Source of the DNA: Aptenodytes patagonicus
Lineage: Eukaryota > Chordata > Aves > Sphenisciformes > Spheniscidae
Assembly: GCF_965638725.1 (NCBI RefSeq)
Contig: NC_134971.1
Coordinates: forward strand, 377,001-441,000
Reading direction: 5' to 3'
DNA: 64,000 nucleotides
Shown here: in pieces, positions 1-12,400 of the stretch
Layout: each line of letters begins with the position of its first letter
Position numbering within the stretch: the first letter of the stretch is position 1
Position numbers and translations under genes: made by a program
Notes under the pieces: model-generated
Databases searched by the model: none
Told to the model about the DNA's origin: nothing
What the model saw: only the letters and a program-made list of their open reading frames with translations

Positions 1-240
1 CAGATCTAACGATTGAGCGCTTTTACAGAGCTGCTTTCCTGATGGCGTTTAGAAACGAAATTACCGAACGATTTGGTCTGGCCGCCTTCGTTTCCACAGT
101 GGGAACACGTACTTTGCAAATGGCATTGTTTCCGTGACAGACTACTATCGCACCCAATCCTGGGAAAGCTCAAAGCCAGCTAACTACAAAGATATAGGTT
201 AACGACCGGCCGTAATTAACCCCTGCACTTGGATCTGTAC

Positions 241-426
241 CTCCTCATTATATCCGTCTGCATCGGATCTAACGGGAATCTTCCCCACGCTGGGGATTTC
301 CACTTCAGAGACCTGTGAGCTAGTTTGGGCAGCAGACTCTGTTTCCTTAGCGTCCTGTGGTTGTTCTGCCTGAACTGTAAGGGCTGTGTCTCCCGGTTGG
401 GCCTTCACTGGTTCTACCTCCTTGGG
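241..426 (-). CDS. USP28: USP28 62-codon cassette exon (probable tissue-specific exon 19a)
   Basis: 186 nt, exactly 62 codons, phase 0 at both ends, so it can be included or skipped without a frameshift. The acceptor is a strong polypyrimidine tract ending GGCCACAG; the donor is GAG|GTACAG. The peptide is polar and Gln/Glu-rich (for example [20 protein letters not shown]) and lies outside the catalytic fold. Mammalian USP28 is reported to have an alternative exon adding 62 residues after the catalytic domain; the length match is exact, but the identity rests on memory, not alignment. Confidence 0.7.
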
Positions 427-3400
427 CTGTGGCCAGGAAGAAAAAGAAGAAAAGGAGTAAGAAAAACCAAAGCAAAACACAGGAAAGCAAAAGGGGACCG
501 AGTGCAACGTGGCACAGCTACAGAATTACACAGAAATGGAAAAAGCAAAGGTCTGTCAAGGAGAATAATAGAGAGACACGAACGGGTTGCTTCCTGGGCC
601 AGGGCCCAGCTCCTACCTCGCAGAGAGCTGCCTCAACGCCGTTCTTCTCATAGGCGTCGGCGGTGTTTGCAATGGCCTTGGCAGTCTGCTCCTTGGCAAT
701 CATGGCGTGTTCAGAGGAGAGCGAGCGCACGCTCTGCTCACAGACCGAAGACTGATCTGTTGGGACAGAGGTGTGGTATTAGTGAGCACGAACGGCAAGA
801 TTTCTTCTCCTCTCTCGTTCTCAAATGTTGTGTAGCTTGTCTATGCAGGATTAAACAGCTGCTGCGTTCATCCCAGAGGTGAAGGCATTTCACCGTGAGC
901 TTGTGCGTACCCCTTTTCTGTGGGTATGGCACACACCATCAGGGATTGCCGAGTAACGCTTTCCCGCTCCAGAGGACGGCACTCCAACATTTTCTACTCG
1001 ATATTTATTAAAAAAAAAAAAAAAAAGGTCTGGAAGTGAAATGAGATTAGCCCATTATGATTATATGAATGGAAAATAGCATTTCTGGTGACAAGCCTGG
1101 AAGGATGCACATGCAAAAATAGCAGAATAGCCTTCCGTATTGCCAGGACAGAGCCTCCACCAGCTGCCTTTGCTACCTCATCAACAGTTTCTCCTCGATA
1201 CCTAGAAATTTATGCAAGGCTCCGACACAGCGGTAGTTTTGGCCAGCTGGCTGTTACTGGTTTCAACACGGTTTGCAAACTCAGACCTGGTATTACCTGG
1301 TCCTGATTCAGAAGAGAGGTCCTGCGACTCAGAAGCAGGTGAAGGCTCCATCTGAGGAATCTTGCAAGATTGCTCCTCCTCCCACTCCTCGGCCTCCTGC
1401 TCGAGTCGCCAGTTGTCCTCCTGGATGTAGTGTCTCAGCTCCGGGGGCAAGGCTTCAACTTCCTTCTCAAACTGTCCAACCTCTGAGCCATCATCCTTGT
1501 CTGGAAGAAATGCAGGACCGGCATATAACAAAACACACAGTAGCAGGACACCGCCATTAGAGACTAAACAGATACGCAATATTATGGAAAGCCACAGTCA
1601 AATTGGCCGAGGGATAAATGGGGAAAAAAAGCAACTTTCTACTAGCTTTGGAATTCAAGATGGCTCATAAGCAAAAGTGCAAAAGTAAAGACGAATCGAC
1701 AGTTATCTGAAACAAAAACCAGTTTGGTTCTACCACTGGATGGCATTTATCACGGAGAAATTCCAGAAACAGCGCCTGCTGATGCAGTAGGTCAGAAATC
1801 CATCCTTGTTCAAGGGCTACCACTGTACAGGCGTCCTGGTTTCGGCTGGGATAGAGTTAATTTTCTTCCTAGTAGCTGGTACAGTGCTGTGTTTTGGATT
1901 TAGGATGAGAATAATGTGATAACACCCCGATGTTTTAGTTGTTGCTAAGCAGTGCTTACACCACTCAAGGACTTCTCAGCTTCTCGCGCCCTGCCAGCGA
2001 GAAGCCGGGAGGGGGCACAGCCAGGACAGCCGACCCAAACCGGCCAAAGGGATATTCCATACCATATGATGTCATGCTCAGTACATAAACTGGGGGAAAG
2101 CTGGCCGGGGGGCGGGGACCGCTGCTCGGGGACTGGCTGGGCATCGCTCGGCGGGTGGTGAGCAACTGCATTGTGCATCATTTATTTTGTATATTCTTTT
2201 ATCATTATTATTATTTTCCCTTCCTTTTCTGTCCTATTAAACTGCCTTTATCTCAACCCACGAATTTTACTCTTTTTTTTTTTTTCCCTTCTCAATTTTC
2301 TTCCCCAATCCCACTGTCGGGGGCAGGGGGGGAGCAGCGAGCGAACGGCTGTGTGGTGTTTAGCTGCCTGCCGGGTTAAACCACAACAACAGGAAACAGT
2401 ATTTAAACTGCCAGTAGCCGGAAAATTCACAATTCAGCTGGAGACGTCGTATCTACAACACTACATAGTGTATAAAGGTAGGGAGCTGGACGGATTCCAT
2501 AGCGTGAGTGTCACGCTGGTATTTCTCAGCACTTTTTAGATCTACTTCAGTATTCAGTTCTAAAACTGCACAAAACCCAAGCAGTATCAGGTTTAGACAA
2601 GTCTTAAAATTTATCAAAAGCAAATGGCAATTCTCTACGCCAGATATTTCTTATGCGCCCGTTGTAAAAGCAAAGTGTCTTTGAAAAACAACAAAAAATG
2701 CATTAAATGGGGGGGGGGGGGGGGGGGGAATCATGGGTTCATTTCAGAAACGGAACTGCCATAGGAGAACAGACAAAGAACAACCTCCAGATCCTCATCA
2801 GCCACATTTAGCAATGAACAGAATGCCAGTTCGCCATTGTTTCTTGCTATTTATTACATCAGAATGAACCACGCGTGAAATTATTAGGTTCTTCTACAGC
2901 TGTTTGCCATGTATAGTGCCACGTGCACGATAATTTCTCCACATAACTATTTATACATTGGCACTGCGAACATACTTGCAAGTCTAAGCCACTGTTACCA
3001 ATAACTCATGCGCTAGGAAAGGCTGCATAAAAAAAGCCCGTTTAGGTTCAATATAGCGATATCGCTAAAAAACAAGCCAACAAGTCGGAAAGGGTGATAA
3101 AAATGGGAGAAATAAAGTAGGAGGCGTTTCACGTGCCCTTATAAAAGAAACACTGGCATATAAACTGTATAAAGAGTCAAAGTGAAAAACACCAGCAGTA
3201 GATGCATGTTGAAAGCGGCGAATGGGGAGCTTGAATATTCATACACATTAATAATACATAAAGTACTGTACCTAATCTCACCAGTGCAGTTCTTTCTTCA
3301 GTTTTCAACCCTATCAGGGATTTAGAAATGAATCGAGTACGGAGCAAATTATTTCACTTCTATCTGGGGTGAAGTTTTTTGCGCAGTCAAAAGACAACTG

Positions 3401-6400
3401 TGCCAAAGAGAAGCTGAGGAACGTAACGATCACGCAGGCTAGAGAGACACGATAATACACAAATGTCTAATTAACCAGCAGATTTGGCTCCAGTACCTGC
3501 AACAAAGCGGGACACCTTATCACTTATGTACATCAGGCAGTAGGCACTGGCATTCTTCAAGCCTCCGAATGAATCTCGCTCCAATTCTTCCCACGACGAT
3601 TCCGTCACCGAGATGTCATTGTATTTGAGCCAGCTTTTTCGAGGCTGGTCGTATATGTAGGCCCAGTAGTGACCAGCATTTGCTTGCCCTTCATGTACCA
3701 AGACCGCGTGCAAACGATAGGGAACCTGCAAGTTCACATGGACATAGTTTGCAGACGTACTTTTAGCAAATGAATTTGTCCGACCTCTGTACGAAAATTG
3801 CAAATATGTTCATAGCTGCAGCCTGGTACAAGACTCTCGATTCATATGGTACATTTCCTACTAAGTGAGAACTGGCTTTTAAGGGAAAAAGCAACAAGAC
3901 TTTCATACAGAATCCTTTCTCTGCTTCATCATAACGTTGGGATTTTTTTAAATACAGTAAGGCAGACAACTTAAACTGACGGCTGCTGACAAAAAACAGT
4001 ATCGGCCACATCAGTTTAATATTTACCTAACGAAGCTGCATTTCTTACCTGCTGGAGGAGAGGGTCGCAGTACATCTGTTCAATGGACAGGTTGATTCTG
4101 GTAATAGACTCCTTCAGATCTGCCAAGAACGTCACGAAGGAGAGAAACGCGTCACAATTAATGACTACTCATCAGGCTACGCTGGCCCCGTTCACTTCGA
4201 AAAGTTTGAAGCCACGCAGTAACTAGCAAATACACTTAACGCCAGGGCTGAAGCCCGCACAAGAGTAGTTGTGGATCACGACTCATCCAGGTGAAGCAAC
4301 AGAGGGGAAATCAGGCTGGCGTTCAACAGAAAAACCACAACAAATACATCCAGGGCCAACCTTGCACGTCTTGTTCAATCTCGTTTCTCCATCGCTGCAG
4401 GCACGTCCGAACAAGGTTCAGCTCTTCCTCGGAAACCACGTGAGGAGCTGGCCGTTCAGACATTTCTGCTGGCGAACCAGAAGGCTGGAGCGGCGTACTC
4501 GATTTTTGCTGCGGCGAGGGATTTGCCAAAAAGAAAGCTGCATCTTCAGTCCCAGTATCCTTCCTTTCTAGTATGCTGTGAAGCAAAATCCAAGAGTAGT
4601 GGACAGCTTTTTCAGTCTCTCTCTTGTTTTTTCTCTTTTGGGAAAACAATATGAAATAAAGCAAACAACAACTGCTCCAGAGCCAGAGCAGGATTTCCCT
4701 CCCAGGACGGTACAAAATGTAAAGAGAACAATTACGTTGAAATGTACTTCTACCTTAACAGACCAAATTGAAATATGGGACAAACAAAAGCTAAAATGCT
4801 CACAGACCTCTGTAAGCACGGATCCACAACGAGCAATTGTAAAAATTCCTTCCCCTACTACTACGAAACTCATGTATTTACTCAGCTTAATTTAGAGCGT
4901 AAACCAACCATGCTGGCCAGGTTTGTAACAGTCCAATATTGCAGTAATTTACTGGTTGATGAAGCAAAAAAATTAGTAGCCTAACCAAAAAGACCACATA
5001 ATTTAACTCAGAATTGCTGCTTAGACAAGGAATATGGTGATGCTTTTGGAAAAGGAAAAAGAACAGACTAGATGCGGTGTTATATTTACACAAACAGAAC
5101 CAAATCACGAGCAAAGTAGCGACTGACTACTTGCACGGGCATTCGTACATTACATCATGCTCACAAGTGCTCGGATAAATAATCCGCTTTTAGAATCACA
5201 GAATTGTAGAATCGTTTAGGTTGGAAAAGACCTTTAAGATCATCGAGTCCAACCGTTAACCTGGCACTGCCAAGTCCACCATGAAACCACGTCCCTGAGC
5301 ACCAGGTCTACACGTCTTTTAAATACCGCCGGGGATGGTGACTCTACCACTTCCCTGGGCAGCCTGTTCCAATGCTTGACAACGCTTTCGGTGAAGACAT
5401 TTTTCCTCATGTCCAATCTAAACCTCCCCCGGCGCAACTTGAGGCCGTTTCCTCTCGTCCTATCGCTTGTTACTTGGGAGAAGAGACCGACCCCCACCTC
5501 GCTACAACCTCCCTTCAGGCAATTGTAGAGAGCGATGAGGTCTTCCCTCAGCCTCCTTTTCTCCAGGCTAAACAACCCCAGTTCCCTCAGCCGCTTCTCA
5601 TCAGACTTGTTCTCCAGACCCTTCACCAGCTTTGCTGCCCTTCTCTGGATGCGCTCCAGCACCTCAATGCCTTTCTTGTAGCGAGGGGCCCAAAGTTTAG
5701 AATGCAAACCAGGAGCTTTTAGCTGAAAGGCAAAGCGTTCTCCTACGAATTATTTTTATTGCTGTTTACTAACCCGTTCGGCTGCGAAAGCACGTCCAAA
5801 ACACGAGGCTCAGCTTGGGACTGCAGGAGTGTTGTCTGAGGGCCCTGAGCAGAAGAAACAACTACAGCTGGCTTTGTAGCGATGAATTCGAGAACATACT
5901 GGAGCATGTCGGGCAGCGGAAAGCGGGCTGGGCCAGAGCCGTATTTCATGTACCTACAGAAAAGACCAAGATGTTGCATGAATGAAGGAGTGTGACTGGG
6001 TGGTTAAACCTGAAGGGACAACAGAGGAGCAACAGGAAAGAAAAGTCCCGGATCGGGACGGAGACCGTTTCACCAGTGAAGGAAGGAAGGGAAAAACCCA
6101 GGTGATGCAAAGGGACGCACTCACCACCTGCCACCAGTGGACCTTGGAAGCCTTGAGGCTGCGGGGCGCCGCCCAGCAGCAGCCAAAACACCGGTGTGCT
6201 ATCAGCACTGTTTTAGTCACAAAAACAAACCGGCTGCTGTGGAGACAATTAACTCCATCCCAGCCAGACCCCGCAGGATGCTACACGCAGGCCTAAACAT
6301 AAACTGTTTTCATGATGCCCACCAGAACCTCACCGAGCACGGACACCACCAGGGCTACTGCGACGCAGCGCACCTCTTTGCCTGCCACTTGGTTCACAGA

Positions 6401-9400
6401 ACTGTCATTTTAAAAAATGAAAACCATAAGCAAGTTTAATGCTGATCAAAAGGACTTTTTACACAAAGCACCTGGAAAATGAAACCTTCTGGTTGTCCAC
6501 AAACCAGATCTTTGCTATCGATCTCCTTCCTTCCCCAATCCATAATGCCAAATGCTAAGCCGGAGGGGACATCTAATATAAAAAATAACGTAGATTCTTT
6601 TTAATGTATTACTGGGCTTCCTCACTGAAACTTGCCAACATAGCTGACAGTGACAATTGTACTGTTTAAAGAATTTTCTTCTTGTAACAGCATCAGTAAT
6701 ATTCAGAAACCATCAAAACCACGAGTTTTGAAAATGCACTTCTCGCTCCACACTTCTCGGAACAAACCCGGTTCCGTTTGTCCTTCCTCTACAAGTTTCT
6801 CCTCTATCGGAAAGCTCATTCGAAAGGAAGCATTTGCCCGCTCCCACAGGGCACAAAAATAAAGCTAGCTGACTACTTACCCTTCCAGTTTCTGCTGCAG
6901 AATCACCATTTTCTCCTTCAATCTCTTCATTTCTTCTCTCTTCATCTGAATAAGCTCTTTACTGCAGTAGAGGTACCTGAACGGAGAAATAGAGCCCCGC
7001 CCACGTGAGATTTGTTTGCCTCCAACATCCGCAATCTTTCATAAATATTTTAGAATCCTTCCTTGCTCACCCATACGACCTTTTTAATTTCTTTAATTAC
7101 AAGAAAGCAATAGCTTTAAACGTACCGTACAACAGAACAACTCACCTGTCCATATAAATAGTCTGGGGAAATTCTAGCTTGGTGTGAATTTTCTCTGGCT
7201 GTCCTAGTGACTGATTGAACTCAAATCGGGAGAGTTCAAAGGTCAGTACTGGTGGGAGTTTTGTAAACCAGCGCTGTAACAAAAGCAGAAATGCCCCCAG
7301 AGGGACTTGTTTTAAGATGACTGCTAAATGGCACATTTTAGACCGATCCTAAATGATTTTAGACTGAGCCTAAATGTCTGTCTGTCTTTAAATACCGATG
7401 TAGCATATATTTTGTTCACGGAGTGACTAGTCAGAAAGCCAAATTTTACAAGATTAAAATTTCCGCTTCCATTTTACATTTTTACCGCGAAAAAGCCTCA
7501 TAATAGCTTTCAGAAAGTTACTTTTCATTGCCTGACGCATCCAGCTTGATGGATTATTAACAGGTCCAGCACTGAATTTCACAAAATTAGCAGACGCTAC
7601 ACAAACTCTGGATGTCAGCTATGAGCCTCCAAGAGAGTTCTTTTCTAATGTAGATCGCATGCAATGATGAAGAACAAAGCGGAAGTCCTTAAGCAGTGTC
7701 CGATTCCTTATCTTCTCTCGGTCTATTTACAAACTACTCAACTGAGGAGATTCAGAGAAGAAACCCCACTGTCTGTACGTTTCGTACGCTGTTTCAAAGA
7801 GCCATGCCGAAAGAAAAATTCTCGGTTGAATTTACGCTTCCTCTCTCCCTTCCTGGGTTCACAAATACTTCCAGCATCCACTGCCAGAAGTTTCCTTCAC
7901 CTACCTTAGCATGGCACCACCCAGACAATGCTCCCTGCTGGACTCGGGATGAGCACACTAAGCTCGTTTGCCTTTGCAGGACTCGTGTCAGATGTCCTGC
8001 CACAATAAATCTGCCCCACACCAAAGTGCAACAGCATATCTGTAGGTCTGAAATATTGACGACGAAAGTGTCTTTTTTTTTTTTTTTTTTATCATTTTTA
8101 AAAAACTTTGGAAGGAAATGGCCAGGTAGCAGAGCTTTTTGAGAAGAAGCCCAACCTTCAGAACAAGAGAACATAAAAACAGAGAAGGAACGATTTACAC
8201 ACCTATTGTCTAGGAGAAATGTAAGTTCTCGTTAATCCCACTGGTGCTTTGAGCTTCAGTACACTCACCTACGTTCTCAAAAGACAAAACGCACCTTATT
8301 CTCTACGTCCCCTATCATGCAGTCCTCTAGCCACGACATCCTAGGAAGTGAAATTAAGATGCAAAGTTTTTCCAGCCAGATTTCTCAGACATAAAGCCAG
8401 AGCCTTTTCCTTCTATCCGTACAAAGAACGATTAAAACATCTCCACGATTAGTCCGATTTCCCCTTATCTTTCGGAAAAGGATCTGGCAGAAGTAAAAAG
8501 CTTGGATTGAAAAGAACCTGCCCGATTAGCTCCCTACGTCCCTTTGCCTCTGGCACCAGCCTACATCAGTTTCATCTACATCTGCTGTAAACGCGTTTGA
8601 ACAGCTTCAGGCAGGAACCAGGAAAGCCAGAAACAAACATTTGAGTCCAGAGTCGGACAGGGCTTGCCCGCCCAAGACTTCATTTCTCCTTTGCTAGTTT
8701 AAACCACAGCAACACATTTTTCAGACATTCTCACGGAACTGAAAAACCTCTCCCTGCCCCCTCTACACCAGACACCTTTGCAAATTTCTTAACGTTACTT
8801 CCCCGTCTTTCTCTACGCTAACTTCTCAGCTGCTCTTACACATGCGGGATGCTGAATGTAATGGTACACCTGCACTTTCTACTTTGCTGCAACTAAGTAT
8901 TTCATGATTGGTTCGTGATTCGCGAGATTTAAAAAAAAAAAAAAAAGGAGAAAAAAAAATCAGCACAGTCAGAAGATAAGAGTGAAAATGAGAAGAAAAA
9001 ACACACACACTGTAATAGGGAGAAAGATACAAATTCCAAATGGCATACCATAGAGTTAAGCACTGTACTTTTACCCTCCGAAAATATGGAGGCAGTGGTT
9101 CTCCCCCTACTCAGGTACAGGTAGGCTTCAACAGAAAGAGAGAGACTTTATCACACTTGCATCAGAAGCAGATGTTTACCTTTTTAATTTAAAACAAACT
9201 CCTCGAACTGGTTATATAGGACAACACATCTTTACAAATAAGCAAAGACTTAGTGTCTCACCATGTAACACTGACATACATTTCTGCGAGATTCCAGGTA
9301 TCCAGAAAATATTTTCTATTCGATTCTTAGGGAATGTTTACAATTGCCATTTAAAGTTATCAAAATATACTGAGACACCCCTGCGCTGTATGCGTTGCAT

Positions 9401-12400
9401 TTTTCTGCAGCAGGCAACCAAAAGCTCAAAAACAAAACGTAAAACGAACCTCCTGTCCATACTTCACTGCCTGAGATGCTGTCGCCTCATCCATCTCTCC
9501 CTCCACCATGGCTCCTTCCAAGCACTCATTCAAGTTTCGATAACCATTTACCTGAAGGGGATACTGACCGAAGGCTTCGATCTTGGAAAAAGTATTGCCT
9601 GGATGAGACGGAAACGATACAAAACCCGTGAACTAATAACTTCAGAGAACAAAAAATCTCTGCTTAACTCAGGAGTTTGTTGTCAGCACCAGTCAGAGGC
9701 GCTACTTGCAAGAACCGAACCGCATATAGCGCTCTGTATACACATCTGTCAGGGTAAGGCTCCTTATAAACAAGTGCTTTCAAATACACGAGCGCTTGTG
9801 AGTTCTCAGAAGACAGACTTTATAAATGCTACAGACAATTTTATCAAGAAGACTATTTGCGAGTTTAAAGAACTAGGCAATTCCATCAGGAATCTGCAAC
9901 AAAATCCCGTGTCATCACTGCTAGAAATCGGAACGCTCAAAGGAGTTAAAAAGTGGATCTACCAAACCCTTCACTCACCCTCGTGGACACCCTCAGTCAA
10001 GAAAGTCCCGTAGAAAAGTTGTACCATCGGGTTTTCAGATTTGTCCCCAGGGCTCCTGTTTCAGAAAGAAAAAGCGCACGTTCATTTGCAGCTGTAGGCT
10101 GCAAAAAAGCCCCAAGTCATAATCCAAGCCTTTGCTTGGGAATCTTCCTACAGTCAAAAGTAAAGCTTTCTGTCCAAGCACGAAATACAGAGGAAGCTTC
10201 TTGACTGTTTCCATACTCGAAAGCACATTCTAACACTTACACTGGCAAGGTGGGGGGGGAGGTTAAGGCCCTACCTTGTGAAATGCAGGTGCAAAAACCC
10301 AAATCTTTCGCGTACGCCAGTTCTGTTGAGTTCCCCTAAAAAGCTTATTTATTCTGCAGGCCATACTGGCATCGAATAAAGTCCTACGCTTGTGTACAGA
10401 AAATGTACATACGACGCTTCATAAGCGTATTTCAAGCTTAAGGAGCATCATCCTCAGTAAACAAAAAAGCGCTCTCTCATTTACTCAAAATTTTCACGTA
10501 AAGCCCTCTCGTTTATTAAGGCGTCGCATTTAAAATCTGTTTCTCCTCAGTGTCAGGCCAAACTCCCGAGATCACAAAAAACTCACTTGACGTTCACAGC
10601 AAGCTGGAACGCGTCCTCCAGCCAGTCCAGTAGTTTGTGTGTAAATTCACTCACATCTTGCTAGAAGAGAGACAAAAGTCGAGAGTCAAACCTAGTACCA
10701 GCCAGAAAGCGTTTTCACGGTCTACCGGTTTCACGAACCTACTGGAATACAACCCGGCTGGTGTCGCTGTACCTACCCAGCTGAAAGAAGTGTGAAACTG
10801 AAGTGCTGTGCTGATTTAGACTGATAATGAACACTCTGCTCATCTGAAAACTAGATCAGAGGACATTATTGTGATCGCTACCCAACTACCCAGATGGCGC
10901 TGGGTAGAGCACTGTTACGCTGGCTGTTTAATTAGCAAGCACGTACATTTCGCCTAAATGACACAGGGACAGCTGCTTGTCAGTTGACAAACACGGGAAG
11001 AGGCCTCTGAAAGTAATAGCAGGATGAAGCGAAATAGGATTGCCGTGGCTGCAAGTGCTGTTTTGAAGAAAGCAAAAGGCTTTTGAACGCGGTTTTACCT
11101 GCTGTTCTTCAGCGGATCTAAACGCATCCCTCAAGAGTTCCAGTGCTGCAGAAGGGTCTACAAACTTACGACGTGTCCCCAGCATTAAAGCAAACAGACA
11201 CTGAAGTTCTTGCATGAATGCAATATTTCTTTTTCCCTGCATTGCAAAAAGAAGAAAAGCCAAACCCTTCCTGCAACTCAAAAAAAGCCGCATCTTAAAA
11301 CAAAGTGCTACAGAATACTACATGCACATACCTTAAGAGGTACGCTAACAACCAAGGAAAGAGGAGACATTAAAAAGGACAAAAGCAGAAAGACATGCGG
11401 TGTCATTTCTTGGAAGCAATCTGGTCTCCCGATGGATGCACGGGAGCAAAAATTTAACCGAAACAAAACCTTTAGAGAAAAGAGCGCCCGAAGTCATAAT
11501 TGCTAAAACAGAAGGCAAACCCCAGTGAATTTATGAATTTATCCTGTCTGCACTTTGGGTTTTTCAGAGCATCAAGAGCACACGTGAAAGCAAGCAAAGC
11601 AAAGTCTCTTAAATGGCCACAAGCTAGAACGATATAACAAGCGAAGGATAATGCTAGGTATGCCTTTTTCTCTAAATATTTTCTAAGCACCTTCTGCTGA
11701 CCCGTCTCAGAAGGTACTGGGGCTAGAGGAGGGACCTTCAGACCTGCTCAAATGCCAGTTCTTCTACGGTGCATGCGAACAAATGAACAATCTGGAGCTA
11801 GCACAGATGATTTATGGGACAAATTTCTCCCCGCACCACAGTTAGAAAGAAGCTCTAGAGGAAAGCTTTCCGAGAAGCATCTGATTTTTTTTCTCCAGCG
11901 ATTCCATCTTTGGAAAGTATTTCCCCAATTTGTCTTTAACGCAGCCTGACAATTTGAAAGCCATTAGCATAGGCACAGGAGTCTCAGATGGCCCCAAATT
12001 AAATCTCCTTAGAGAAAGAGCAGAACCGTATACCACAAAAGCGGGAAACTTTACAGAGTTACTTGATGAAAACTTACAGTGCGACTATGACAACTTTCAA
12101 GCACATTTTGTGGGAGGGAGTACCCAAGGACCAGCCTCCGAAATTCTGGCAACTGAAACAGAGACTGAAAGGAAAGGAGAGGCAAAGACCAGTCAGCATC
12201 TGCGAGGATTTGACTCACTGCAATTTGATGCCCCCTTGTCGCTCTTTTACTCGACAGCTTTTTGTTACCTTCTAATTCTTCGATGGCCTTGTGTTACTAA
12301 ATAAACATTTACGAAGTGAGCAGTCCATGTGCCGGACCAGCACATTCGCACCCACCAAAGAACAAAATCTCATCCTGCCATTTCTAGGATATATATAACC

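Noticed and set aside
1-180. Possible next USP28 C-terminal exon at the left edge
   Set aside because: No frame resembles the expected LSPAMQG segment; the exon must lie outside the window.
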